DNA of 64,000 bases. It comes from Nitratireductor luteus (lineage in GTDB: Bacteria > Pseudomonadota > Alphaproteobacteria > Rhizobiales > Rhizobiaceae). The notes beneath the pieces were generated by a model. That model saw only the letters and a program-made list of their open reading frames with translations. It made no database searches and was not told where the DNA came from. Shown here in pieces: positions 35,708-44,065 of this stretch (the first letter of the stretch is position 1; every line of letters begins with the position of its first letter). The position numbers and the translations under genes were made by a program. Location: the NCBI RefSeq assembly GCF_026162365.1, contig NZ_JAOANW010000013.1, forward strand, positions 103,558 to 167,557, read 5' to 3'.

Positions 35708-36730
35708 ATGAAAAGCATTCTCGGCGCGTTGGCGTCAACGGCAATCGCAGCAGTGATAGGAATAGCGGCCGTCTCGGGCGCGGGAGCCGCTGAATTCGTG
35801 GCTAAGATCGGCCATCTGGAATCCGACCAGCAATCCCGCCATGTGCATCTGGAGAAGGTCGCCAAGCTCGTTGCCGAACGGACCGGCGGCGCCGTCGAAT
35901 TCCAGATTTTCCCGCAGGGCCAGCTTGGCCAGCAGCGCGAGATGACCGAAGGCGTACAGCTCGGCACCCTCGAGGCCACCGTGGCGCCCGCCGCTTTCCT
36001 CGGCGGTTTCAATCCGGCCGTTTCCATCCTCGACATTCCGTACCTGCTGCCGGCCGACGACGAGGCCGCCCAAGCGATCCGTGGCGGGGCCTTTGGCGAG
36101 GCGCTGTGCGACAGCTTCGATACGCGTGGCGTCGAATGCATCACCCTGTGGCCAAACGGGCGCAAGAATTTCAGCTCCAATGCACCGCTGGCCGATCTCG
36201 ACGACTTCGCGGGGCAGAAGTTCCGCGTCATGGATTCCAACATCCTCATCGAGCAGTTCAATGCGCTCGGCGCGTCGGCAATCGCGCTACCCTTCGGCGA
36301 GCTTTACACAGCGCTCCAGACGGGCGTCGTGGACGGCCAGGAAAACCCGCTCGATACGATCCAGCGCATGAAGTTTTACGAGGTCCAGAAGCACCTGGTC
36401 CTGTCCAATCACGGTGCGATGGAAGACGTCGTTCTCTTCAATCCCGCGTTCTGGCAAAGCCTGCCGGAGGAGCATCGTGCCACCATCGTCGAGGCTTTCA
36501 ACGAGGTGATTCCTGAGCTTATCGAGCACAAGGCCGCCGCCGTGGATGCCGCCCTTGAGGAAATCAAGGGGGCGGGCATGGACGTTCGCGAACTCTCCGA
36601 CGAGGAAAAGGCTGCCTTCCGCGAGAAGATGTATCCGGCAGCGCGCGCAGCCTATATCGAACGCGCCGGCGAGGAGGGTGAGCAACTCATCGCCATCTAT
36701 GAAAAAGAATACGAGACCGCCGCTAAATAA
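35708..36730 (+). CDS. dctP: TRAP transporter substrate-binding protein DctP
   Basis: The 340-residue periplasmic protein has a signal peptide (residues 1-28, ending SGAGAA) and the DctP fold. Seen are FPQGQLGQQREMTEGVQLG, the R173 in GQKFRVMDSN that normally holds the substrate carboxylate, and the QTGVVDGQENP motif. It binds a carboxylate and delivers it to DctQM. A pair of strong hairpins separates it from dctQ, likely giving extra dctP message. The substrate is not known; the downstream pyrimidine enzymes point to orotate or a relative. Confidence 0.9.
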   Translation: MKSILGALASTAIAAVIGIAAVSGAGAAEFVAKIGHLESDQQSRHVHLEKVAKLVAERTGGAVEFQIFPQGQLGQQREMTEGVQLGTLEATVAPAAFLGGFNPAVSILDIPYLLPADDEAAQAIRGGAFGEALCDSFDTRGVECITLWPNGRKNFSSNAPLADLDDFAGQKFRVMDSNILIEQFNALGASAIALPFGELYTALQTGVVDGQENPLDTIQRMKFYEVQKHLVLSNHGAMEDVVLFNPAFWQSLPEEHRATIVEAFNEVIPELIEHKAAAVDAALEEIKGAGMDVRELSDEEKAAFREKMYPAARAAYIERAGEEGEQLIAIYEKEYETAAK

Positions 36731-36738
36731 GGCGGGGC

Positions 36739-36800
36739 GGCGCCGTCGCATGACGACGGCGCCCATTCGCCCGCCGGCGCTTTCCGACGGGCGACTTTTT
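36739..36800 (+). terminator. Double hairpin with T-run between dctP and dctQ (attenuator)
   Basis: Hairpin 1 has a ten-base-pair stem (GGCGCCGTCG 36739-36748, CGACGGCGCC 36754-36763). Hairpin 2 (TCGCCCG 36767-36773, CGGGCGA 36788-36794) is followed by CTTTTT. The pair probably ends part of the transcripts and protects dctP mRNA, giving an excess of binding protein. Confidence 0.65.
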
Positions 36801-36826
36801 CTTCTTCCAGTTACAGGAGCCTTGGC

Positions 36827-37327
36827 ATGAAGGCGCTGTCCCTTTTGCGCGCGGTGGAGCGGTTCACCGTGGTGACCGTCTTTCTTCTGATGGTCGCGCT
36901 CTATTTCATGAACGTTCTAGCGCGGCAGTTCGGCGGCACCTTTGCCTCGGATTTTGCGTGGGTCGAGGAAGCGGTACGGCTGATGAGCCTGTTCCTGGTG
37001 TTCTTCGCCGTGGGGCTGGCGCTCGACGACGGGCGCCATGTGGGCGTCCACACATGGCGCGACAGGATCGCAACCAGTACGGGCCTGCCGCTGCGCAAAC
37101 TCATCGACGCGACCGGGCTTGTCTTTTGTATCTATCTCGCCTGGCTCGGCCTGCAGATGACGATCTTCGTCCATGGAATGGGCCAGCGCAGCCCCACGCT
37201 CAACCTGCCTGTCTTCTGGATCTATCTGGCGCCGACCGTCGGCTTTGTACTCATGGCGCTGCGCTACCTGCTCAGCCTGACCGGAAAGATCGACCGCTTC
37301 GCCCGCCAAGAGGCTGAAAACATATGA
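36827..37327 (+). CDS. dctQ: TRAP transporter small permease subunit DctQ
   Basis: The 166-residue protein has four transmembrane helices and the DctQ motifs FAWVEEAVRLMSLFLVFFAVGLAL and GRHVGVHTW. It forms the membrane complex with DctM. A four-base overlap with dctM supports coupled translation. Confidence 0.9.
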   Translation: MKALSLLRAVERFTVVTVFLLMVALYFMNVLARQFGGTFASDFAWVEEAVRLMSLFLVFFAVGLALDDGRHVGVHTWRDRIATSTGLPLRKLIDATGLVFCIYLAWLGLQMTIFVHGMGQRSPTLNLPVFWIYLAPTVGFVLMALRYLLSLTGKIDRFARQEAENI

Positions 37328-38610
37328 TTTTGCTGTTCCTGGTCATTGCCGCCGCCGCTCTTCTTCTCGTTCTTGGCTTCGAGATGTTCCTCGTGCTCGG
37401 CGTGCCTGCGCTGATGGTGAAGGAGTTCTTTTACGGCAATCTGCCCGATCCCGTGGTCGTGCAGAAGGTATTGGGCGGCATCAACCACACGACGCTTCTG
37501 GCGATTCCCTTCTTCATACTGGCCGCCGAACTGATGGGCCAGGGCCAGATCGCACGGCGGCTGACGGGCTTCGTCAAGGCCATGGTCGGCCACACGCGTG
37601 GCGGCATGGGCTACACGACCATCGGCGGGTCGATGGCCTTCGGCTCTGTATCCGGCTCCGCTCCGGCCACGGTCGCGGCCATGGCCCGCATGGTCTATCC
37701 GGAGATGCGAGCGGCGGGTTTTCGCGAGCGCTTTTCACTGGGGCTGATCGTGTCGAGTGCGGAGACCGCGCTTCTGATCCCGCCCTCCATCACCTTCATC
37801 ATCTACGGCTGGATGACCGGGACTTCGGTTGCCAAGCTGTTTGTCGGCGGCCTGGCCGTCGGCCTGACCCTCGGTCTGGCATTCGCCATCATGGTGGCGG
37901 TCGAGGCACGCAGGTCCGGCATCGAGCGGGGAACGGCGCTTTCCTGGGGCGCACGCCTTGCCGCGCTGCGTGAGGCCGGCTGGGCGCTGGGCATGCCCGT
38001 CATCATTCTGGGTGGCATCTATAGCGGCTACTTCACGCCGACGGAGGCGGCAGCCGTCAGCGTCGTCTACGCCATCTTTGTCGAAGCATTCGTGTTCCGG
38101 GAACTGACGTTCCGGAAACTCTTCGCCGTGACCGAACGCGCGGCCATATCGACGTCGATCATTTTTATCCTGCTTGCCATGGGCGGCTTGCTGTCATACT
38201 TCATCACGCTGGCGCAAGTACCCGCGTTCATTACAGGTTTTCTGGAATCGGTAAACGCCGGACCGATCTTCTTCCTCGTGGTCGTCAATGTGACCTTCCT
38301 GATCGCGGGCATGTTCATCGACCCCAATTCGGCACTGCTGATCCTGGTGCCGCCGCTCTACCCGGTCGCGATGGCGCTCGGCATCGACCCCGTACATTTC
38401 GGTATGATCGTTACCCTGAACATATCGATCGGCATGATCACGCCGCCCTTCGGGCTCGATCTTTTCGTGGCGTCTTCGACGCTGTCCAAGCCGGTGCTTT
38501 CCATCGTCGCTGGCGTCTGGTCGTTCATCGCCACCAATATCGCGGTGCTGTTGATCATCACTTATGTGCCCGGCATTTCCACTTTCCTGCCGTGGCTGGT
38601 GTTCGGGTGA
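37324..38610 (+). CDS. dctM: TRAP transporter large permease subunit DctM
   Basis: The 428-residue protein has about 12 transmembrane helices and the DctM motifs IPFFILAAELMGQG, GSMAFGSVSGSAPATVAAM and TPPFGLDLFVASS. It is the sodium-driven transport channel of the TRAP system. It is followed five bases later by the PyrK-like gene. Confidence 0.92.
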   Translation: MILLFLVIAAAALLLVLGFEMFLVLGVPALMVKEFFYGNLPDPVVVQKVLGGINHTTLLAIPFFILAAELMGQGQIARRLTGFVKAMVGHTRGGMGYTTIGGSMAFGSVSGSAPATVAAMARMVYPEMRAAGFRERFSLGLIVSSAETALLIPPSITFIIYGWMTGTSVAKLFVGGLAVGLTLGLAFAIMVAVEARRSGIERGTALSWGARLAALREAGWALGMPVIILGGIYSGYFTPTEAAAVSVVYAIFVEAFVFRELTFRKLFAVTERAAISTSIIFILLAMGGLLSYFITLAQVPAFITGFLESVNAGPIFFLVVVNVTFLIAGMFIDPNSALLILVPPLYPVAMALGIDPVHFGMIVTLNISIGMITPPFGLDLFVASSTLSKPVLSIVAGVWSFIATNIAVLLIITYVPGISTFLPWLVFG

Positions 38611-38615
38611 TCGGG

Positions 38616-39455
38616 ATGCAGACGATGAGTCATATTCACCAGATCGCACCGGCTCCCAAGACCTACGAACTGGAGCTTGACGTGCTGTCCAACGAGCCGG
38701 TCAACCGCGAATACCGGCTTCTGGTTCTCCGTGCCCCGCCCGAGCTCCTGGAAAAATGCCGCGCCGGCCAGTTTTTCCACCTGCTTTGCCCACAGATGGG
38801 CGGGCAGGCGCCCTATCTGCGCCGTCCGATGAGCATCTATGGCGTTTATCCCGAGCACGGCGAATTGCATTTCCTCTACAAGGTCACGGGCGAGGGAACG
38901 CGGGCCTTGGCGATGTTGCGCGCAGGGCACGGCCTGAACGTTCTGGGGCCGTTGGGAGAGCCTTTCAGCATCGAGCCCGAGTGGGACAGGCTGGTGCTTG
39001 CCGCGCGCGGTGTCGGCCTGGCCACGCTCGCGCCGCTGGCGCTGGAGGCACGCCGCCTCGGCAAGCAGCTCACCGCCATTTGCAGCGCCCGCAGCGAGGA
39101 CGTTCTCATGTCGGTCGACCTGTTCCGCAACATGGGCGCCGACGTGATCACGCTGACCGACGAGGACGGCTCCTCGTCGGTGGAGAACCTGGAGGCCGTG
39201 CTCATCGCGCTGATCGACGGGCCGGGAATCGATGCTTTCTACACCTGCGGCTCCAATCGCCTGCTGAAGCTTTTGCAGAAGCTCGGCACGCGCCACGGCA
39301 TACCGGGCCAGATCGCGCTCGAACAGCAGATGGCGTGCGGGCTGGGCATGTGCCACTGCTGCGTGCGCCCCTTCCAGAAGGAGGAGGGCATCGTCAATCT
39401 GCGGGTATGCAGGGAAGGGCCGGTCTTCGACATACAGGAGGCGATGGCATGGTAA
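38616..39455 (+). CDS. PyrK-like dihydroorotate dehydrogenase electron-transfer subunit
   Basis: The 279-residue flavoprotein of the ferredoxin-reductase family has the FAD motif RRPMSIYG (69-76), an NAD-binding half, and the C-terminal [2Fe-2S] cysteines C241, C246, C249 and C265 in the PyrK pattern (ACGLGMCHCC ... RVCREGPVF). It would link NAD(H) to the PyrD-like subunit encoded next. It starts at ATG 38616 (38625 is another option). It overlaps the PyrD gene by seven bases. Confidence 0.85.
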   Translation: MQTMSHIHQIAPAPKTYELELDVLSNEPVNREYRLLVLRAPPELLEKCRAGQFFHLLCPQMGGQAPYLRRPMSIYGVYPEHGELHFLYKVTGEGTRALAMLRAGHGLNVLGPLGEPFSIEPEWDRLVLAARGVGLATLAPLALEARRLGKQLTAICSARSEDVLMSVDLFRNMGADVITLTDEDGSSSVENLEAVLIALIDGPGIDAFYTCGSNRLLKLLQKLGTRHGIPGQIALEQQMACGLGMCHCCVRPFQKEEGIVNLRVCREGPVFDIQEAMAW

Positions 39456-40393
39456 GGCTTGATGTGGACATTGCCGGACTGCGCCTGAAGAACCCGATTA
39501 TGCCGGCCTCCGGTACGTTCTCGGAAGATCTGGCGGACGTCTTCGACCTTGATCTGCTGGGCGCCCATGTCACCAAGACGATCACCCGCGGCTTTCGCGG
39601 CGGCAACCCGACGCCGCGCGTGTGCGAGGTCGGCGGCTCGATGCTCAACTCCATCGGCATTCCCAGCAAGGGCGTGGGCTACTTTCTGGAGAATGTCGTC
39701 CCCTTCTACCAGGCGTATGAGACGCCGCTGGTGGTCAGCATCTCCGGCAATACGGCGGACGAGTTCGCGCAGCTTTGCGCCGAGGTCAGCGTGCCGGGCG
39801 TGGATGCGATCGAGGTCAATATTTCCTGCCCCAATATCGAGGAAGACGGCAAGGCCTTCGCGATCCGGCCTTCCTCGACTTTCGAGGTGATGACCAAGCT
39901 GCGCCGGGCGACCGCCCTGCCGCTATGGGCCAAGCTCACGCCCAATACCGGCGAGACGAGCGAAGTGGCGCGTGCGGCCGAAGAGGCCGGCGCGGATGCG
40001 CTGGTGGTGGCCAACACTATCCTGTCCATGGCCATCGACATTCGCACTCGCAAGCCCAAGCTCGGCAATCTCATGGGCGGCCTTTCCGGGCCGTCGCTGA
40101 AGCCGATTGCCTTGCGCATGGCCTATCAATGCGCCCGCGCCACGAAGATACCCGTGATCGGCTGTGGCGGCATTTCCACGGTCGAGGATGCGGTGGAATT
40201 CCTGATCGCCGGCGCCAGCGCCGTCCAGGTGGGCACGGCGACATTCATCAACCCCACCGCGATGGTGACGATAATCGACGATCTGAGCCATTATCTGGAG
40301 GCTGAGGGCCTTTCCAGCGTGCGCGAGATCATCGGCACGGTGGAGGATGGCGAGCAGCGTGAGGGCGTGGTCTTCATGGAGGCCGCACCATGA
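39449..40393 (+). CDS. pyrD: Dihydroorotate dehydrogenase, class 1B catalytic subunit (PyrD-like)
   Basis: The 314-residue FMN enzyme is of the class 1 family with a catalytic Cys (C127 in NISCPN), which marks class 1; the PyrK-like partner marks class 1B. Orotate-contact residues K43 (VTK), N67 (MLNSIG), N124 and the NT pair in VVANTILSM are kept. The lysine-flanking loop reads VTKTITRGFRGGNPTPR, a little different from biosynthetic enzymes. Class 1B enzymes use NAD and can run in reverse. Most rhizobia use a class 2 quinone enzyme for synthesis, so this copy may be catabolic. It starts at ATG 39449 and overlaps both neighbours. A dihydropyrimidine dehydrogenase-like role is the alternative. 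Confidence 0.85.
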   Translation: MVRLDVDIAGLRLKNPIMPASGTFSEDLADVFDLDLLGAHVTKTITRGFRGGNPTPRVCEVGGSMLNSIGIPSKGVGYFLENVVPFYQAYETPLVVSISGNTADEFAQLCAEVSVPGVDAIEVNISCPNIEEDGKAFAIRPSSTFEVMTKLRRATALPLWAKLTPNTGETSEVARAAEEAGADALVVANTILSMAIDIRTRKPKLGNLMGGLSGPSLKPIALRMAYQCARATKIPVIGCGGISTVEDAVEFLIAGASAVQVGTATFINPTAMVTIIDDLSHYLEAEGLSSVREIIGTVEDGEQREGVVFMEAAP

Positions 40394-41667
40394 CCGTGGC
40401 ACGGTCAAAACCCCGCGACGACCGCGAGGACGATCTGGCCTTCGCCGACCGCATCTTCACCGAAGTCGCCGCGCTTTCCCCAGACAAGCAGGGCGTGAGC
40501 CGGCCCGCCTTCTCCAAGGTCGAGACCAACACCTTGCGCTATCTGGAGGACGTCGCGCGGGCTGCCGGGCTGGACGTGTGGTACGATGCCGGCTGCAACG
40601 CCAATTTCTCGTTGCCCGAACACCGGAACGCGGAGAAATACTGCCTCGTCGGCTCCCACGTGGACAGCGTTCCCTTTGGCGGAAACTATGATGGGCTGGC
40701 CGGCGTCGTGGCCGGGCTGATTGCGCTGGTGCGCGCTAAGCGGCGCGGCGAGGCCTTCAGCCGACCGGTGCACGTTCTTGCCTTGCGCGGTGAGGAAAGC
40801 GCCTGGTTTGGCCCATGCTATATCGGATCGAAGGCCCTTCTTGGCGTCCTAGGGGCGGCCGAACTCGGCGCACGCCACAAGGGCGACGGGCGCACGCTCG
40901 CCGAGCACATGGCCGATACCGGCCTTCCGATGGATAAGGTGAAGGCGGGGTCGCCGCTTGCCGACGCCTCGGCGATCACCGAATATCTGGAGCTTCACAT
41001 CGAGCAGGGTCCGCTTCTGATCGGAAAGAACATACCGGCGGCCGCAGTTTCCGGAATCCGCGGCAATATCCGCCACCGCGAGGTGCGCTGCATCGGTGAG
41101 GCCGGGCATTCGGGCGCCGTGCCGCGCGCCTTCCGGCGCGATCCCGTGCTTGCCATGGCCGATCTGTTCGTCCGGCTGGACGAAAGCTGGCAGACCATCC
41201 TCAACAAGGGCGACGATCTGGTGCTGACGAGCGGCGTCGTCGGCACCGATCCGGCCAAGCATGCCATGACGCGCATTCCCGACGAAATCGGCTTCAGCCT
41301 CGATATCCGCAGCCAGGGCGCAGAGACGCTCGATCACATGCGGGCGCTGCTGCGCGAGGAGATGCGCCAGGTCGAGCGCGATCGGGGCGTGCGCTTCGTA
41401 CTCGACGACGAATTGCGGGTGGAGCCGGCAGTCTGCGACGCCGGCATGGTCAAGGGATTGGAGGCCGCGATGGCGCGGGCAGGGCAGGAACCCTTTGTCA
41501 TGGCCAGCGGCGGCGGCCATGACGCGGCCGTCTTTGCCGGCGCGGGTGTGCCCTCGGCCATGGTTTTCGTGCGCAACCGGAATGGCTCGCATAACCCCGA
41601 CGAAGCGATGGATCTTGAGGATTTCATTTCCGCCTGCGACGTCATCTATGAATATCTGGCGGGCTGA
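40390..41667 (+). CDS. M20-family N-carbamoyl-amino-acid hydrolase / allantoate amidohydrolase
   Basis: The 425-residue zinc amidase splits N-carbamoyl amino acids or allantoate to amine, CO2 and ammonia. Metal ligands are seen in GSHVDSVPFGGNYDG (H90, D101), RGEESAWF (E135/E136) and HIEQGPLL (H203), and the last His in GSHNPDEAM. Its four-base overlap with pyrD shows a common transcript. In the putative orotate route it would turn N-carbamoyl-aspartate into aspartate. A dihydroorotase for the step between is not in this window; pyrC elsewhere could serve. Confidence 0.85.
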   Translation: MTVARSKPRDDREDDLAFADRIFTEVAALSPDKQGVSRPAFSKVETNTLRYLEDVARAAGLDVWYDAGCNANFSLPEHRNAEKYCLVGSHVDSVPFGGNYDGLAGVVAGLIALVRAKRRGEAFSRPVHVLALRGEESAWFGPCYIGSKALLGVLGAAELGARHKGDGRTLAEHMADTGLPMDKVKAGSPLADASAITEYLELHIEQGPLLIGKNIPAAAVSGIRGNIRHREVRCIGEAGHSGAVPRAFRRDPVLAMADLFVRLDESWQTILNKGDDLVLTSGVVGTDPAKHAMTRIPDEIGFSLDIRSQGAETLDHMRALLREEMRQVERDRGVRFVLDDELRVEPAVCDAGMVKGLEAAMARAGQEPFVMASGGGHDAAVFAGAGVPSAMVFVRNRNGSHNPDEAMDLEDFISACDVIYEYLAG

Positions 41668-41795
41668 TCATGAACTCTCGCGGAGCTTTCGGGTTTTCGT
41701 GGAGGCGGATTCGGTCTATCGAGGCGCTCCGGCGTGTATCCGTGCGGATATGGTATCGGCCATGATGGCTGGCGAATGAAGGAAAAAGGGACAGA

Positions 41796-42116
41796 ATGTT
41801 TCAGTCACTCATTGAAAGCCTGAACGAGCAGGGCGCCAGCGTGCGCGCCTACGAGGCCTGTGCACGTAAGGCCCGCGCGCGGATCGTCGACGAGCCGGAG
41901 AACGCGGCCGCGCTCTTTCTGATATCGGTCGCGGCCCAGCGCTTTGTCGATGCCTATGACGACCAGCCGTTGACCGTCGATGCGGCCAACGAGGAGCTTG
42001 GCGCGTTCAAGTCGTATGTCGATGTGCTCGAGAAGGCTTTTTCGAACGGCAGCGCCGACGAGAAGGTGGCGGCGCTCAATCGCGTCGCGGCACAGCTTGG
42101 CACGCCCAAGGCGTAA
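41796..42116 (+). CDS. Small helical protein of unknown function
   Basis: This 106-residue soluble protein is mostly alpha-helical by sequence (MFQSLIESLNEQGASVRAYE, VAAQRFVDAYDDQPLTVDAA). No signal peptide or membrane helix is seen. A ribosome-site-like GAAGGA lies upstream of ATG 41796. It ends six bases before the stop of the convergent M23 gene. I do not recognise a named family. Confidence 0.7.
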   Translation: MFQSLIESLNEQGASVRAYEACARKARARIVDEPENAAALFLISVAAQRFVDAYDDQPLTVDAANEELGAFKSYVDVLEKAFSNGSADEKVAALNRVAAQLGTPKA

Positions 42117-42122
42117 GGACTC

Positions 42123-43397
42123 TCAGAGATATTTGACGATGCGCTTTCCGGCGGTGAGGAAGCTCAGCGGATTGACCGCCGTTCCATTCTTGCGCACTTC
42201 ATAGTGCAGATGCGGCCCGGTCGAGCGGCCGCTGCTGCCGACCTTGCCGATGATGGCCCCGGCCTCGACATGCGCGCCTTCCTGCACGAGAAGCCTGCTC
42301 ATGTGAGCGTAGCGCGTGGTCAGGCCGTTGCCATGGTCGATCTCGACCATGCGGCCATAGCCGCCATTCCATCCAGCCTTGACGATCTTGCCGGCGCCGG
42401 CGGCGCGGATGGGGCCCCCGGTGCTGCCTCGGAAATCCATTCCAGAATGATGCGCCGGACGGCGTAGAATGGGATCGCGACGGACACCGAAAGTGCTGGT
42501 CACCGCCGCGCCCGGCAGCGGATTGGCGATCGGAATGCGGCGCGCCGTCTTTTTCAGATGCTCCAGCGTGCTGAGCGCCTCGTCGAGTTCGCGCACCTTG
42601 ATTGCGAAGCCGGTATTGTCGGCCGCCGCGACCAGGGGCCCGCCCACGGATTCCTCGCCATAGGCAAGGTCCGCCTTGATTCCGGCCGCCTTTAGGGCCT
42701 CTGCGATGGTTTCGGCCGTCTCGTAGGCTTCGCCGGTGAGCATCTCGATGCGTTCGATCTGCTCCGATTCGATGCTGCGCAGCGACCTGTTGATGGCTAT
42801 GAAAAGCCGGTCCGCGCGGTCCGCTTCCGAAAGGGCAGGGTCTTGCGCCGTCCGCAGCGGCCAAGGCGTGGTTGCCGCCGTCACATTCGCATAAGCGTTG
42901 GCGGTAACCAAATTGTCCACCGCGCCGCCACCGTCGAAGCCGGCGCGGATTTCCGGTCGTGGGGAGGGAAGCGGCACCTGCTCGGGAGCGCCGTCGAGCC
43001 TGGTGGCCTTTTCCAGGACGGGACCCAGACGTCCGTGCCGCTGGGTGAGCTTTTCCTGACGCTCTATCAGCTCTCCGACCTTTCGCTGCATCAATTGCTG
43101 ATCGAGCAACTGGCGGCTGGTGATGCGGTCGACCTGGGCGCGCAGGGCCGAGATGCGGTCTTCATAGGCTTGCTGCTGGCGCGCCTGCCTCGCCATGCCC
43201 GCGCCTATGAGATCGTCGCGCAGTACCAGATAGGTGGTGGCGAGCAGATAGCCGACCGACAGGAGAGCAATCATCGAACCGACGGTAGCCGCCATCCAGG
43301 GTCGCACCGTGAAATGGCGAATATTGTCGCCGCGCGCGATGATGACGGTGTGGGGCTCGGAGCGTTGTCCGAAAACGGGTTTACGCTGATTTGGCAT
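42123..43397 (-). CDS. M23 family metallopeptidase, membrane-anchored
   Basis: The 424-residue protein has one transmembrane helix (about residues 36-60, MAATVGSMIALLSVGYLLATTY), a coiled-coil (about 68-125) and a C-terminal M23 domain with intact zinc ligands: HHSGMDFRGSTGG and GPHLHYEVRKNG. It is therefore expected to cut peptidoglycan crosslinks from the periplasmic side. In rhizobia enzymes of this layout serve polar growth; the exact orthologue is not assigned here. The start at 43397 (MPNQRKP) is preferred over 43421. Confidence 0.87.
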   Translation of the reverse strand: MPNQRKPVFGQRSEPHTVIIARGDNIRHFTVRPWMAATVGSMIALLSVGYLLATTYLVLRDDLIGAGMARQARQQQAYEDRISALRAQVDRITSRQLLDQQLMQRKVGELIERQEKLTQRHGRLGPVLEKATRLDGAPEQVPLPSPRPEIRAGFDGGGAVDNLVTANAYANVTAATTPWPLRTAQDPALSEADRADRLFIAINRSLRSIESEQIERIEMLTGEAYETAETIAEALKAAGIKADLAYGEESVGGPLVAAADNTGFAIKVRELDEALSTLEHLKKTARRIPIANPLPGAAVTSTFGVRRDPILRRPAHHSGMDFRGSTGGPIRAAGAGKIVKAGWNGGYGRMVEIDHGNGLTTRYAHMSRLLVQEGAHVEAGAIIGKVGSSGRSTGPHLHYEVRKNGTAVNPLSFLTAGKRIVKYL

Positions 43398-43512
43398 CAC
43401 GGGACTGCACAACCGTTGCAATGATTTTCATTGCGGCGATTACACAGCGTTAGGGTTAATAAACGCTTTTTGATGCAGCCCCGGCGTGCAGAATTCGGCT
43501 AAAATAGGGCGG

Positions 43513-43980
<468 letters not shown>

Positions 43981-44065
43981 TTTCTTACCCTCGTTTGTGA
44001 CTACGCAGTTTAAAAATCGATGGATATCGCCATGAGCGTCCCGTCGAGCGGGATGCAGAGATATA

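Noticed and set aside
38756..39448. Upstream extension of the pyrD frame to 545 codons
   Set aside because: The extra 231 codons overlap the PyrK-like gene in another frame and are Arg/Gly/Ala-rich shadow sequence; the family start is MVRLDVDIAG at 39449.
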